DNA from: Shinella granuli
Lineage (GTDB): Bacteria; Pseudomonadota; Alphaproteobacteria; Rhizobiales; Rhizobiaceae
NCBI RefSeq assembly: GCF_004341885.1
Contig: NZ_SLVX01000009.1
Location: 145,457-209,456 of the forward strand
DNA length: 64,000 bases
Direction of reading: 5' to 3'
Positions 53,207-62,684 of the stretch are shown one piece after another. The position numbers were made by a program, and so were the translations under genes. The notes under the pieces were generated by a model. The model made no database searches. It worked only from the letters and a program-made list of their open reading frames with translations, and was not told where the DNA came from. The stretch's first letter is position 1; each line of letters begins with the position of its first letter.

Positions 53207-54277
53207 TCAGCCTGCCTTTGCCATCTGCATCAGGGTGACGCGCTGCTGGAGACGGCGCTGTGCCTGGTCGACCACGACCGCCACGATGATCACGAGCCCC
53301 TTGATCACCATCTGCCAGAAGGAACTGACACCCATCATCACCAGACCGTCGGAGAGAATGCCAATCACGAAGGCGCCGATAATCGTGCCGCCGATCGTGC
53401 CGCGTCCGCCCGACATGGATGTACCACCCAGAACGGCCGCCGCAATGGCGTTCAGTTCGAGATTGGTGCCGGTCGCCGGATGCGAGGCCATCAGTTCCGA
53501 GGAAATGATCAGGCCGACGATCGCTGCACAGAAACCTGAAAACATGTAGACGAACATCTTCACGCGATTGACGCGGATGCCGGACATGCGGGAGGCGCGC
53601 TCGTTGCCGCCGACGGCGAAGATATGGCGGCCGAGCGGGACAAAGCGGGCGAAGTAGGCCGCTCCCAGCGCGACGACGATGAGAATCCAGACGGAGACCG
53701 GAAGGCCGAGGATCGAGCCGGAACCAAGATAGGAAAAGCCCTGGTTGCCGAGGTCTTCGCGGCCCGTGAGATTGGGCAGCGTCTGGCCGTCGGAATAGAG
53801 CAGCGCCATGCCGCGCGCCACGTAGAGCGTACCGAGTGTCGCGATGAAGGGCGCGACGTTGAGCCGGGTGATGAGCAGGCCGTTGACCGCGCCGATCAGG
53901 ATACCGACGGCCATGACGATGATCGCGACCTCGACCACGTTGAAATAGACCGTGTAGCCGAGCGGCAACGCCACGCCATACATGATGAGGCCACCGGCGA
54001 TCATGCCGCAGAGGCCGACGATCGAGCCGACCGAGAGATCGATGCCGCCGGTGATGATGACGAAGGTCATGCCGATGGCAAGGAACGCATTCTGCGTCGC
54101 GTGCTTCGACATCAGGATCATGTTGGCGGTCGACAAGAAATTCGGCGCGAAGATCGAGAAGAAGATGATCACCGCGAAGAGGGCGATGAAGGTCCTCAGC
54201 TTCATGATCGTGAGCAGGGCCGCGCCCGTGGAGAGATGATTGCCGGTGGCGGCAGTGTGCGTTGCTGTCGTCATCAC
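53207..54277 (-). CDS. Ribose-type sugar ABC transporter permease
   Basis: A 356-residue inner-membrane permease of the RbsC family, with about ten hydrophobic segments. Motifs are ITGGIDLSVGSIVGL, LNVAPFIATLGTLYVARG, AVGGNERASRMSGI and the end VLGGTSMSGGRGTIGGT. Together with the adjacent ATPase and binding protein it forms an importer, inferred to carry D-apiose or a related branched sugar. It overlaps the ATPase gene by 4 bases. Confidence 0.94.
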   Translation of the reverse strand: MMTTATHTAATGNHLSTGAALLTIMKLRTFIALFAVIIFFSIFAPNFLSTANMILMSKHATQNAFLAIGMTFVIITGGIDLSVGSIVGLCGMIAGGLIMYGVALPLGYTVYFNVVEVAIIVMAVGILIGAVNGLLITRLNVAPFIATLGTLYVARGMALLYSDGQTLPNLTGREDLGNQGFSYLGSGSILGLPVSVWILIVVALGAAYFARFVPLGRHIFAVGGNERASRMSGIRVNRVKMFVYMFSGFCAAIVGLIISSELMASHPATGTNLELNAIAAAVLGGTSMSGGRGTIGGTIIGAFVIGILSDGLVMMGVSSFWQMVIKGLVIIVAVVVDQAQRRLQQRVTLMQMAKAG

Positions 54278-55818
54278 GCATGCATCCTTCTGGTTTTGTG
54301 TCCCTCCGCGGAGGCCGAAACGATCATCTCCTCGGTGGCATCCTTGCGGTCCACCACCATCACCAGCCGGCCGTTGCTCATGACGGCGATGCGGTCGGAA
54401 AGGGCCATGACCTCTTCGAGGTCGGAGGTGGAGAACAGGATGGCAAGCCCCTCGCCCGCCAGTTGCCGCATGGTGCGGAAAACGTCCGCCTTGGCGCCGA
54501 CATCGATGCCGCGGCTCGGCTCGTCCATCAACAGCACCTTCGGCCCGGTCATCAGCGCCTTGCCGATGACGACCTTCTGCTGGTTGCCGCCGGACATGGA
54601 GGTGACGTCGAATTCCGGGTTCTTCGCCTTGATGGAAAGATTGCGGATCGCATCCCGGACCGCCTTCTTCTCAAGCTTCAGATCGATATGGAAACCGCCC
54701 TTCAGGAACTGGCCCAGGCTCGCCATGGAGAGGTTGTCGGCGATCGACATGGACTGCACGAGGCCCTCGCGCTGGCGATCCTCTGGGATCAGCGCCAGAC
54801 CTTCGCGGATGCGCCGCGTCGTATCGCGCCCCTTCAGCTCCTCGTCCTCGACGAAGATTTTCCCCGTATAGTGCTCGTGCCGACCCATAATGCATTCGAA
54901 GAGTTCGGAACGCCCCGCCCCCATCAGGCCGTAGATGCCGAGGATTTCGCCCTTGCGCACGCCGATCGAGACATGATCGACGGCATAGCCACCCTGCGCC
55001 CGCGGCAGGCAGATGTTTTCCGTGCGAAAGACCTCCCCGCCCGGTTCGTGATCGACCTGCTTGGCAAAATCCTTGGCGTCCGAGCCGATCATCGAGCGTA
55101 CGATCCAGCGTGTGTCGATATCCTTGACCATGGCATGGCCGGTGATCTGGCCGTCCTTCAAGACGGTGATGTAATCGCCGAGGCGCATCAGCTCTTCCAG
55201 CCGGTGCGAGATATAGACGATGGCGACGCCGCGCGCCTTGAGGTCGGCGATGACGCGGAAGAGCACGTCGACCTCGGCGGCGCTGAGCGCCGAGGTCGGC
55301 TCGTCCATGATGAGGATGCGCGTGTCGAGCGAGACGGCTCTTGCGATCTCGACCAGTTGCTGCTGGCCGATCGGCAGGTCTTCCGCCAGCGTATCGGCGG
55401 AAATGCCGGCCTCCAGCCGGTTCAGGAATGCGTTGGCCCTTTCCACCTGCGCCCTGTGGTCGATGCCGCGCAGGCCCCGGGTGATCTCGCGCGTCGCGAA
55501 GATGTTCTCGGCGACGGAGAGATTGCCGAAGAGGTTCAGCTCCTGGAAGACGATGCCGATACCGTGGCGCACGGCGTCCGCGGGGCTGTTCAGGTGGATG
55601 CGCTCGCCATCCATCCAGATTTCCCCCAGCGTCGGCTGCTCGACGCCGGCGATGATGCGCATCATCGTCGACTTGCCGGCGCCGTTTTCACCGACGAGCA
55701 CGTTGACCGCACCGCGCCGCAGCTTCAGGTCGGCCTTCTTCAGCGCCACGATGCCGGAATAGGCTTTCGTGATGTCCTTGAGTTCGAGAATGACGTCGCC
55801 GTCGTCGATGCCGCTCAT
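54274..55818 (-). CDS. Ribose-type sugar ABC transporter ATPase (two domains)
   Basis: A 514-residue RbsA-type ATPase. The N-terminal domain has Walker A GENGAGKST, LPIGQQQLVEIA as signature and ILIMDEPTSALS. The C-terminal domain has the unusual G-rich loop GLMGAGRSEL, SMSGGNQQKVVIG and LLMDEPSRGIDVGAK. The C-terminal domain's Walker A lacks the usual lysine, as is normal for this family. The gene is between the permease and the DUF2291 lipoprotein, with 1 base to the latter. Confidence 0.95.
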   Translation of the reverse strand: MSGIDDGDVILELKDITKAYSGIVALKKADLKLRRGAVNVLVGENGAGKSTMMRIIAGVEQPTLGEIWMDGERIHLNSPADAVRHGIGIVFQELNLFGNLSVAENIFATREITRGLRGIDHRAQVERANAFLNRLEAGISADTLAEDLPIGQQQLVEIARAVSLDTRILIMDEPTSALSAAEVDVLFRVIADLKARGVAIVYISHRLEELMRLGDYITVLKDGQITGHAMVKDIDTRWIVRSMIGSDAKDFAKQVDHEPGGEVFRTENICLPRAQGGYAVDHVSIGVRKGEILGIYGLMGAGRSELFECIMGRHEHYTGKIFVEDEELKGRDTTRRIREGLALIPEDRQREGLVQSMSIADNLSMASLGQFLKGGFHIDLKLEKKAVRDAIRNLSIKAKNPEFDVTSMSGGNQQKVVIGKALMTGPKVLLMDEPSRGIDVGAKADVFRTMRQLAGEGLAILFSTSDLEEVMALSDRIAVMSNGRLVMVVDRKDATEEMIVSASAEGHKTRRMHA

Positions 55819-55819
55819 C

Positions 55820-56458
55820 TCAGCCTCCGACCGCGATGGTGGCGGGCACGAATTGCGGCAGTTGCCCCTTGGCCGGCAGCGGATAGGCGCCCGTCGCCTT
55901 GATCGTCCTGCCGGTCAGGCCTTCGCGCGGCAGCTTTTCCAATAGCGCGCCGTTCACATGGGTGTTGAAGGACTTGCCGTACTGCGCCCATTCGATCTGG
56001 TTCTTGAAGTCGTTGAAAATCACGAAATCAAGGCTGTCGCGCAGCGCCGTGCCGCGGATGGCCGGGCCGATCGAGACGCGCACATCCGCCTGCCTGTCAC
56101 CGTCGACATCCACGTCCACATAGGCTGCGCGCGACTTCGTTTCTTCCGCGACGATCACCCCGTCGATCTTGGCCGCAAAGGTCCAGGGCGCGTTGCCCTG
56201 CTTCTCCTTGTGGCCGTATCTTGCAGCCGCCGCGTCGAGGTCGTTCGCCGCAAGGGCGGAAACCTCCCGGAACGGGCCGGCGCGCTGTTCGAGATAGGGC
56301 ACGACCTTCGCGTCCCAGATATCGGCGACCAGCTTGTCCGGATTGAAGGCACCGGCCGCCGCCTGCTTCTGTTCGTCCTCGGTCTTGACGAACTTGCAGC
56401 CGCCAAGCGCCAGAGCGCCGGCAAGCAGAACCGTACAGGCAGCCTGAAACCTCACCAT
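55820..56458 (-). CDS. DUF2291 family lipoprotein associated with the sugar transporter
   Basis: A 212-residue protein. The N terminus is a lipoprotein signal (VLLAGALALGGC, lipobox LGGC at about residue 20), so it is anchored in the membrane and faces the periplasm. DUF2291 proteins occur mainly in ribose-type ABC operons between binding protein and ATPase; their function is unknown. The ATG at 56458 has GGAG six bases upstream, which an earlier ATG at 56473 lacks. Confidence 0.85.
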   Translation of the reverse strand: MVRFQAACTVLLAGALALGGCKFVKTEDEQKQAAAGAFNPDKLVADIWDAKVVPYLEQRAGPFREVSALAANDLDAAAARYGHKEKQGNAPWTFAAKIDGVIVAEETKSRAAYVDVDVDGDRQADVRVSIGPAIRGTALRDSLDFVIFNDFKNQIEWAQYGKSFNTHVNGALLEKLPREGLTGRTIKATGAYPLPAKGQLPQFVPATIAVGG

Positions 56459-56525
56459 TCCATTCTCCGTCATGAACAGAAAGCGCGAGGCAGGACCGCA
56501 CCCCGCCTCGCGCCACCGCGAAAAA

Positions 56526-57545
<1,020 letters not shown>

Positions 57546-57569
57546 TCAGCGGGCGAACCCGCCGGAAAA

Positions 57570-58397
57570 TCAGGTGATGCGCTGAATGCTGGCGGCGATT
57601 TCCTCCGGCTCGAACACGCGCTTCCAGTCGTCCTTCATGAGCACGGGCTTGCCGAATTCGATCGCCTTGTTGCAGGCATCGGAGAAGACGCCGGGCGTCT
57701 CCTCGAAGATGACCGCGCCGAGCACGTTCATGTGGCCGAGGAGGAAGTCGCGGGCCGCCTCCTTGGCGACACCGCGCCTGACGCATTCATCCATGGCCTC
57801 GCGCATGACGACGAGCAGCGAAGCGCAGACCGTCTCGGAGAGCCCGGGCTCCAACAGCGCCATTTGCTCGACGGTGACGCGGTGCGAACGCATGACCGGA
57901 GCCCAGATGGCCTTGGCGATCTCCTCGCCGAGCGCATAGGCCTCTTCCGGGCCCTGCATCAGGGCGGACACGATATGCTGCTTGGCGGCGATGCCGCCGA
58001 AGAAGTCGCGCTTGGCGGCCGGGTTCGTCTCGTCGTTGAAGATCGGCGGATGGCAGGGATGCGTGACGAAATAGGTGAGGTCGCCGCGCTTCGGCAGATG
58101 GCCGGCGAAAGGGGCGGCCGCGTCGAGCGCCACGACCATCGTGCCCGGCTTCAGCTTGTCGACGATGCCGGCCGCGACCTTGCCGATCGCCGCGTCCGGA
58201 ACCGCGAGGATCACGACATCGGCGCCGTCGAGGCCTTCATCGGCGGAGACGCAGGAAAGGCCAAGGTCATCGGAAAGACGCGCCTTTCCGGCATCGCTCA
58301 CCTCGACATGGCGGACATCGAAGCGCGAACCCTTGAGATTCCTGGCGAGCCGATAGCCCATTTTGCCACCGGCGCCGAACAACGCGATCGATGTCAT
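57570..58397 (-). CDS. apnO: Probable D-apionate oxidoisomerase
   Basis: A 275-residue NAD-dependent protein with N-terminal Rossmann fold (ALFGAGGKMGYRLARNL) and a helical C-terminal domain of the phosphogluconate-dehydrogenase-like type (THPCHPPIFND, HRVTVEQMALLEPGLSETVC). Such proteins convert D-apionate to 3-oxo-isoapionate in the rhizobial apiose pathway. It is the first gene of the seven-gene apnO-to-apnL run, 102 bases upstream of the binding protein, with its own promoter. The assignment comes from context plus family type. Confidence 0.85.
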   Translation of the reverse strand: MTSIALFGAGGKMGYRLARNLKGSRFDVRHVEVSDAGKARLSDDLGLSCVSADEGLDGADVVILAVPDAAIGKVAAGIVDKLKPGTMVVALDAAAPFAGHLPKRGDLTYFVTHPCHPPIFNDETNPAAKRDFFGGIAAKQHIVSALMQGPEEAYALGEEIAKAIWAPVMRSHRVTVEQMALLEPGLSETVCASLLVVMREAMDECVRRGVAKEAARDFLLGHMNVLGAVIFEETPGVFSDACNKAIEFGKPVLMKDDWKRVFEPEEIAASIQRIT

Positions 58398-58849
58398 CGA
58401 AGACCTCCCTGAATGCGACAGCCGAACCCAACGTCGTCCAGCCGAATTTCCCTCACCGGGCACCCGGTGTAAGCCTATATCCTCAAACTGGTATGACATG
58501 TCAATAACTATCTATCGCAATATGTGATATCTTGATGAACACAACATGCCGCCGGCAAATCCCAAGACACCTGCCGCCCAAGTCAATCTATTGAAAAAAT
58601 GATGTTTTTCCGCCATGCCGGAGAAAAGGGAAAGACCGGATCTCGGGCGACGTTCGGCTCAGGGGCACATCAGGAATGAGGCATTCAGCCCCGTTCTTGC
58701 GCCGACAATCAACGCTGCGGCGAGCCTATATTGCATTCCGCGAACACGCGGTCGCACCACACCAGACGCGACGCAACAGGAAAGATCGATGTCTGTTGCC
58801 GGCGAACGGTCGAAGTGCGCTTTGCGCCTTGACGGCACATCCACACGCT
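58398..58849. other. Intergenic region, 452 bases, no gene
   Basis: Apart from the apnO promoter at the left, only AT-rich sequence with no supported frame is seen up to the 3' end of the Crp/Fnr gene. A few short open frames on both strands lack recognisable proteins. Confidence 0.55.
58475..58504 (-). promoter_or_regulatory. Promoter and GntR site upstream of apnO
   Basis: On the minus strand TTGACA (58499-58504) is followed after 17 bases by GATATA. The spacer contains the inverse of AACTGGTAT (58486-58494), identical to the motif in the oiaX/gntR region. Binding there would block RNA polymerase. The predicted start lies about 70 bases before apnO. Confidence 0.65.
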
Positions 58850-59566
58850 TCAGAAAAGCCCGTTCATTAGGCGGCGATATTCCTCCTCCGGCCTGCCGTA
58901 AGAATCACGCGCGAAATCCTCCAAGGCCGGACGGTTGCGAATGACGACGCTGCCTCGCAGCGAACGGATGAAGCCTTCGCCTTCGAGAACATGAAGGGCG
59001 GTCGTCACGCTGGGCCGCCGGACGCCCAGGAGCACCGACAGGAGTTCGTGCGTTACCGCCATCTCGTCGCTGCGCGAGCGGTCGTGGCACATGAGAAGCC
59101 AGCGGGCGAGCCGCTCGTTGACCTCGTGCACCGCATTGGACACGGCCGTGTGCGCCAGTTGCACGGCAAAACTCTCCATCGACCGGTTCATGATTTGGAC
59201 GAAGGGCTTGCTCTGGTCCATCCAGCGGCGGAAATCGTCAAAGTCCATGCTGTAGCCCTCGGCGTCGAGCTGGACCGTCACGTCATAGGAACTGATCCGG
59301 GCGCCTGTCACCGCGGAGGTCGGGATATAGCCGTCGAAACCGAAGATGCCCGCTTCCGCGCGCCGGCCTTCCGGCGTCGTGATCACGACGGACCCGATGC
59401 CGGATGTCAGAAAGTACACCGCGTCGATCGGCCGGTCCCGATGCGCCAGGGGCCTGCCCTTGGGAAGGACCTCATGCTTGAGATCGGGTGCCAGCATCTG
59501 GAAGTCGACATCCGGCAGAAGCTGCAGGAGGTTATTGGGGGGTGCGGAGCGCAACGGGGCGGCCAT
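58850..59566 (-). CDS. Crp/Fnr family regulator (stress block, copy 1)
   Basis: A 238-residue regulator. The N-terminal cyclic-nucleotide-like barrel has GRPLAHRDRPIDAVYFLTSG, and the C-terminal winged helix has HELLSVLLGVRRPSVTTALH. It lacks the N-terminal cysteines of oxygen-sensing Fnr and the cAMP-binding arginine/serine pair is not evident, so the signal is unknown. GGAGG lies seven bases before the ATG. It is related to the protein at 62677-63408 (same VRRPSVTTALHVLEG helix). Confidence 0.92.
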   Translation of the reverse strand: MAAPLRSAPPNNLLQLLPDVDFQMLAPDLKHEVLPKGRPLAHRDRPIDAVYFLTSGIGSVVITTPEGRRAEAGIFGFDGYIPTSAVTGARISSYDVTVQLDAEGYSMDFDDFRRWMDQSKPFVQIMNRSMESFAVQLAHTAVSNAVHEVNERLARWLLMCHDRSRSDEMAVTHELLSVLLGVRRPSVTTALHVLEGEGFIRSLRGSVVIRNRPALEDFARDSYGRPEEEYRRLMNGLF

Positions 59567-59723
59567 GTCCACGCCTCCTGTTTCGGGCCGATGTATATTG
59601 CAGCGCCTGGCATCGGCACTTCGGAGATGATGCCGACGCGCCGCCGAGCTTACGACTTCCTGTCCATGTCGCAAGAGCGGGCGCGCGACGGTGAGCCACA
59701 CGCGAGGCGACGCATACAAACGC

Positions 59724-59749
59724 GGCCGGCCCGAAGGTCCGGGCCAGCC
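59724..59749 (-). terminator. Terminator-like hairpin after the YflT-type gene
   Basis: A 10-bp stem with one mismatch (GGCCGGCCCG / CGGGCCAGCC) and a 6-base loop lies about 40 bases after the stop at 59790, followed on the minus strand by GCGTTTGT. It probably ends the stress transcript. Confidence 0.5.
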
Positions 59750-59789
59750 ACTTCGTCAAAGATCTGGGAATTGCGACGTTTCTGCGCGA

Positions 59790-60386
59790 TCAGCGCCGGT
59801 AGCGCAGCCGCTCCTGCTCGATTTCGGCCGGACCGTAGGGATCGAGCGTCTCGTCGAAGCGCGTCCAGCCCTGTTCGGAATAGGCCGCCCGCCGCTCGTC
59901 CGGATCGACCCAGTTCGACTGGCGCAGGATCGCCTCGGCCTCCGGATAGAGGCTTTCCTCGACGCGGGCGGTAACGAGCGTGCCGCCACGGCGCACGCCT
60001 TCGGCATAAACATGGGCGTGCTCTTCCGGCACGCCGGATTCCGTCATCGCGCCGATGAGGCCGCCTGCCGCACCGCCGGCGACCGCACCCGCGGCGGCAC
60101 CGGCCGCCGTGGCGGCGAGCCAGCCTGCGGCAACGACCGGCCCTACGCCCGGAATGGCCATGATGCCAAGGCCCGTCAGAAGGCCGCCGACGCCGCCGAC
60201 GGCCGCGCCGATACCGGCACCCGCTCCCGCGCCTTCCGCAGCATTCGTATCGCCGCTCCGGCGCTCGTCCGCATTGTTCGAGACGATGCTGATATCGTCC
60301 GAGGGAATACCCCGCGCTTCAAGGGCGCTGACTGCGTCACGCGCGTCGGAATAGTCGTCAAAAAGTCCGGTAGCAGTTCTCTTCAT
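59790..60386 (-). CDS. General stress protein (YflT/17M-like) with glycine-rich membrane segment
   Basis: A 198-residue protein. The N terminus (RTATGLFDDYSDARDAVSAL) is typical of the YflT/general-stress-17M domain. A long Gly/Ala-rich stretch of about 65 residues (e.g. GVGGLLTGLGIMAIPGVGPV) is probably two membrane-inserted helices. A second domain copy follows (GGTLVTARVEESLYPEAEAI). In rhizobia such genes are often under EcfG control. The gene lies 15 bases after the PepSY-like gene, whose EcfG promoter it probably shares. Confidence 0.88.
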   Translation of the reverse strand: MKRTATGLFDDYSDARDAVSALEARGIPSDDISIVSNNADERRSGDTNAAEGAGAGAGIGAAVGGVGGLLTGLGIMAIPGVGPVVAAGWLAATAAGAAAGAVAGGAAGGLIGAMTESGVPEEHAHVYAEGVRRGGTLVTARVEESLYPEAEAILRQSNWVDPDERRAAYSEQGWTRFDETLDPYGPAEIEQERLRYRR

Positions 60387-60401
60387 GGCAGTATCCTTTT
60401 C

Positions 60402-60719
60402 TCAGTTGGCAACGATGTTGCCCTGGTAGTCGAGTGCGACATTGACGGATTTGCCGTCCTTCATCGCGGTGCCGCGCCAGACACCCTTGTCGTCGAGCGT
60501 GAGCCCGGTGATGTCGGCATAACCCGCTTCCACGATGCGTTCCTTCGCCTGGTCCTCGGTGAAGCTGTTCGCACCTTCGACCGGCGCGGTGGCGTTGTTC
60601 TCGTCCGGGGTCGCGATCGCCGGCGTATCGCCATCAGTGGCAGGCGCCGTGGAGGTCTGGGCGAAGGCGCCGAGGGTCGATGCGCCGACGAATGCGGCGG
60701 CGAGCAATAACTTGTTCAT
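60402..60719 (-). CDS. Small secreted PepSY-like protein
   Basis: A 105-residue protein. The first ~20 residues are a signal peptide (KLLLAAAFVGASTLGAFAQ), followed by an acidic Thr/Pro-rich linker and a C-terminal PepSY-like domain (FTEDQAKERIVEAGYADITG, WRGTAMKDGKSVNVALDY). It is periplasmic. It is first in a two-gene unit with the YflT-type protein and has an EcfG-type promoter directly upstream. Confidence 0.85.
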   Translation of the reverse strand: MNKLLLAAAFVGASTLGAFAQTSTAPATDGDTPAIATPDENNATAPVEGANSFTEDQAKERIVEAGYADITGLTLDDKGVWRGTAMKDGKSVNVALDYQGNIVAN

Positions 60720-60756
60720 GGTGTCTCCTCGTTGTCAGCCTGTTGAAGGCAAGGAG

Positions 60757-60783
60757 CAAACAGAGATCGAGGCGTTTGGTTCC
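60757..60783 (-). promoter_or_regulatory. EcfG-type general stress promoter
   Basis: On the minus strand GGAAC (60779-60783), 16 bases and TGTTT, which keeps the GTT of the consensus GGAAC-N16/17-CGTT. The transcription start would fall just before the ribosome-binding site of the PepSY-like gene. Confidence 0.7.
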
Positions 60784-60888
60784 TCGGGATTTTCAGGGGG
60801 TGTCAAATGGCCTCACCCTGAGGCCGGGTTTGCCGAAGGGATAAAGGCGACGAAGCCACAGATCCGCAATGAATTCCGGAAAGCAAAG

Positions 60889-60913
60889 GGAACATTCTTC
60901 GCCATTCCCGGTT
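60889..60913 (+). promoter_or_regulatory. EcfG-type general stress promoter of the DUF982 gene
   Basis: GGAAC (60889-60893), 17 bases and GTT (60911-60913) match the EcfG consensus. The DUF982 ATG is 32 bases further. Confidence 0.65.
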
Positions 60914-60945
60914 GTAGAAGGAAGACAACAGCGTGGGGTTTCGGC

Positions 60946-61200
60946 ATGGAAAGCGCTCCCAATTGGCAACTGCCCGTCGTACTGGCCGATCCGGAAGCGG
61001 AAGCGTTCGTGGTGGTGCGCAACGCTCAGGAGGCTGCGGCCTATCTCATGGATTTCTGGCCGAAGCAGCACGGCCCCGCCTTCTACAAAGCCATCCGCCT
61101 CTGTGCGGATGCGCTCGACGGCGAGGCGGTGGACGAGGACGTGCGGGATGCGTTTCTGGCGGCCGCACACGATGCGAACATCGCCATCACGATGCATTGA
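60946..61200 (+). CDS. DUF982 domain-containing protein
   Basis: An 84-residue protein. The pattern NWQLPVVLADPEAEAFVVV and AAYLMDFWPKQHGPAFYKAI is characteristic of DUF982, a family of small proteins common in Rhizobiaceae, often many per genome. Its function is unknown. It stands alone behind an EcfG-type promoter, so it is inferred to be stress-induced. Confidence 0.85.
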   Translation: MESAPNWQLPVVLADPEAEAFVVVRNAQEAAAYLMDFWPKQHGPAFYKAIRLCADALDGEAVDEDVRDAFLAAAHDANIAITMH

Positions 61201-61227
61201 CCCGGACGTAGACCGACGGATCGAAGC

Positions 61228-61404
61228 CTATCGCAAGCCGGTCTGCTTGGGCGGGTCATCGTTCTCGTCCGGGTTCGGATTGGGCTCCTCGTCCGGCAGG
61301 CGATCGGGCTCCGGCTCCTTGACCGGCGGCGTCGGCTCGCCGATCGGAGGAAGATCCGGCACCGGGTTCGGGCCGGGACTGGGTTCGTTCGGAATGATGG
61401 CCAT
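61228..61404 (-). CDS. 58-residue proline-rich protein
   Basis: A short frame with a strong AAGGAG seven bases before the ATG. It begins MAIIPNEPSPGPNPVPDL and continues with Pro/Glu/Asp-rich PPIGEPTPPVKEPEPDR and NPNPDENDDPPKQTGLR. About one residue in three is proline. Small proteins of this style are common in rhizobia but have no known role. It is likely extended and disordered. Confidence 0.7.
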   Translation of the reverse strand: MAIIPNEPSPGPNPVPDLPPIGEPTPPVKEPEPDRLPDEEPNPNPDENDDPPKQTGLR

Positions 61405-61433
61405 GAGTGGGCTCCTTGCAGGTTTGACCAGGT

Positions 61434-61727
61434 CTATTGCGCCATCACGCTGCGCGCGCCGACCTGGCGAAAGGCCTCTTCGACCTTGAGGAGATCGGTG
61501 CGCGCAATATCGGCCGAGACCCGGATCTCACCGTGAAGCGGCGCATCGGCGCGAAAGGCATCGCCACCGGAGGGCTCGACGCCGGCCGTGTTGGCCTCCG
61601 TGCTCGGTTCGACGAAGACATCGGCGCGGGCGATCCCGCATTGCTGCACGAGATGTTCGACGGCCCGGTCGGCGGCCTCCCGGGTCGAGAATGTCGCCCA
61701 CATGGTCTTCGTGCTGTCATCGGACAT
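61434..61727 (-). CDS. Small protein of unknown function, stress block
   Basis: A 97-residue protein. The N terminus TMWATFSTREAADRAVEHL resembles the first helix-strand pair of YflT-type stress proteins. EIRVSADIARTDLLKVEEAF follows, and the protein looks like a compact ferredoxin-like fold. It ends 29 bases before the proline-rich gene. It is probably part of the stress response, inferred from position. Confidence 0.75.
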   Translation of the reverse strand: MSDDSTKTMWATFSTREAADRAVEHLVQQCGIARADVFVEPSTEANTAGVEPSGGDAFRADAPLHGEIRVSADIARTDLLKVEEAFRQVGARSVMAQ

Positions 61728-61802
61728 GGCACCCTCTCCTCTTCTTCAGGGGTCAGGTTTGCAACGCGAAGGGGGGACCGATGGTTTCAGCAATTGTTCT
61801 CG

Positions 61803-62315
61803 TCAAGACGCGCCAGGGCGGCCGATCTCGTCCTCGAGCATCTTTCGCGCGCGATTGACGCGGCTTTTCACGGTGCCGATCTCGCACCCGCACAACCGCG
61901 CGGTATCGATGTAGCTAACGCCCATCGCGACAAGCAGCAATGTACGGCGCGAGCGCGGCGGAATGCGTCGAAGTGCGCAGTGCAACTCACTGCGGCGAAC
62001 CGCCCATTCCTGCGGCGCTGCCATGCCGGTTCGTTCGATGATTGCGTCGTCCAACCCGACAGGTTCCCGACAGCGGCGGCGATATTCCGTGTTGAAGGTG
62101 TTGCGCATGATCGTGAAGAGCCACGAACGGAGTCTCGTGTCTGGGTGAAAATGGTGAGAGGATCGAAGCGCCCGCATGACCGTTTCCTGGATCAGGTCTT
62201 CGCGATCGCTTGCCGACCGGCTCAGCCGTTGGGCAAACCGCCGCAGCGCAGGCAATTGCGCTTCAATTGCACCGTAAACCGTCTGAGTGGCGCGCTCGGA
62301 GACCAGGACTTCCAT
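61803..62315 (-). CDS. RNA polymerase ECF sigma factor (EcfG/ECF15-like)
   Basis: A 170-residue sigma factor with region 2 (RRFAQRLSRSASDREDLIQE, LRSWLFTIMRNTFNTEYRR) and region 4 (LRRIPPRSRRTLLLVAMGVS, GCEIGTVKSRVNRARKMLE). Region 2 is very close to EcfG-type sigma factors of alphaproteobacteria, which drive general stress genes from GGAAC-N16/17-GTT promoters such as the two nearby. No NepR anti-sigma or PhyR gene is in the window, so it may be a second EcfG copy controlled from elsewhere. Confidence 0.9.
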   Translation of the reverse strand: MEVLVSERATQTVYGAIEAQLPALRRFAQRLSRSASDREDLIQETVMRALRSSHHFHPDTRLRSWLFTIMRNTFNTEYRRRCREPVGLDDAIIERTGMAAPQEWAVRRSELHCALRRIPPRSRRTLLLVAMGVSYIDTARLCGCEIGTVKSRVNRARKMLEDEIGRPGAS

Positions 62316-62362
62316 TCATTCCTCCCTTTCGGGGGAAACGGAGCGCGGTCGTGGAGGTTGCT

Positions 62363-62376
62363 GTACGATAGCGTAC
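62363..62376. promoter_or_regulatory. Short perfect inverted repeat upstream of the sigma factor gene
   Basis: GTACG-ATAG-CGTAC lies about 50 bases upstream of the sigma factor start. It is small, but it is the only symmetric site in this region and could be an operator. Confidence 0.3.
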
Positions 62377-62453
62377 GGATTCCGGCAAAAGAGAATGGAA
62401 CACTTCGCGGCTTCGTTAGTCCTTAGAAGAGTCGAAACTGTTCCGAGGCGAAC

Positions 62454-62684
62454 ATGACCCGCTACTTCTTTCACATCTGCAGTCGAGCCGAACGGATCGA
62501 GGATCGGGAAGGTGCGGATTTCAACACGTTGAATGCAGCGTTGGACGATGCCCGTCTTGCAGCCCGTGAGATACTGGCCGAGGATGTCCGCAAAGGGCAG
62601 GTAGACGAAACACGCATGTTCGAGATTGTCGACGAAAGCGGGCGACTGGTGGCGCGCATGCCTTTCAGCGATGCAATCAATTAG
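62454..62684 (+). CDS. DUF6894 family protein
   Basis: A 76-residue protein beginning TRYFFHICSRAERIEDREG with LAAREILAEDVRKG, the pattern of DUF6894, a family of small proteins in Rhizobiales with unknown function. GAGG precedes the ATG. The stop overlaps the convergent Crp/Fnr gene by 8 bases. Confidence 0.85.
   Translation: MTRYFFHICSRAERIEDREGADFNTLNAALDDARLAAREILAEDVRKGQVDETRMFEIVDESGRLVARMPFSDAIN

Noticed and set aside
62397..62420. Possible EcfG promoter before the DUF6894 gene (GGAAC ... CGTT)
   Set aside because: The spacer is only 12 bases instead of 16-17.
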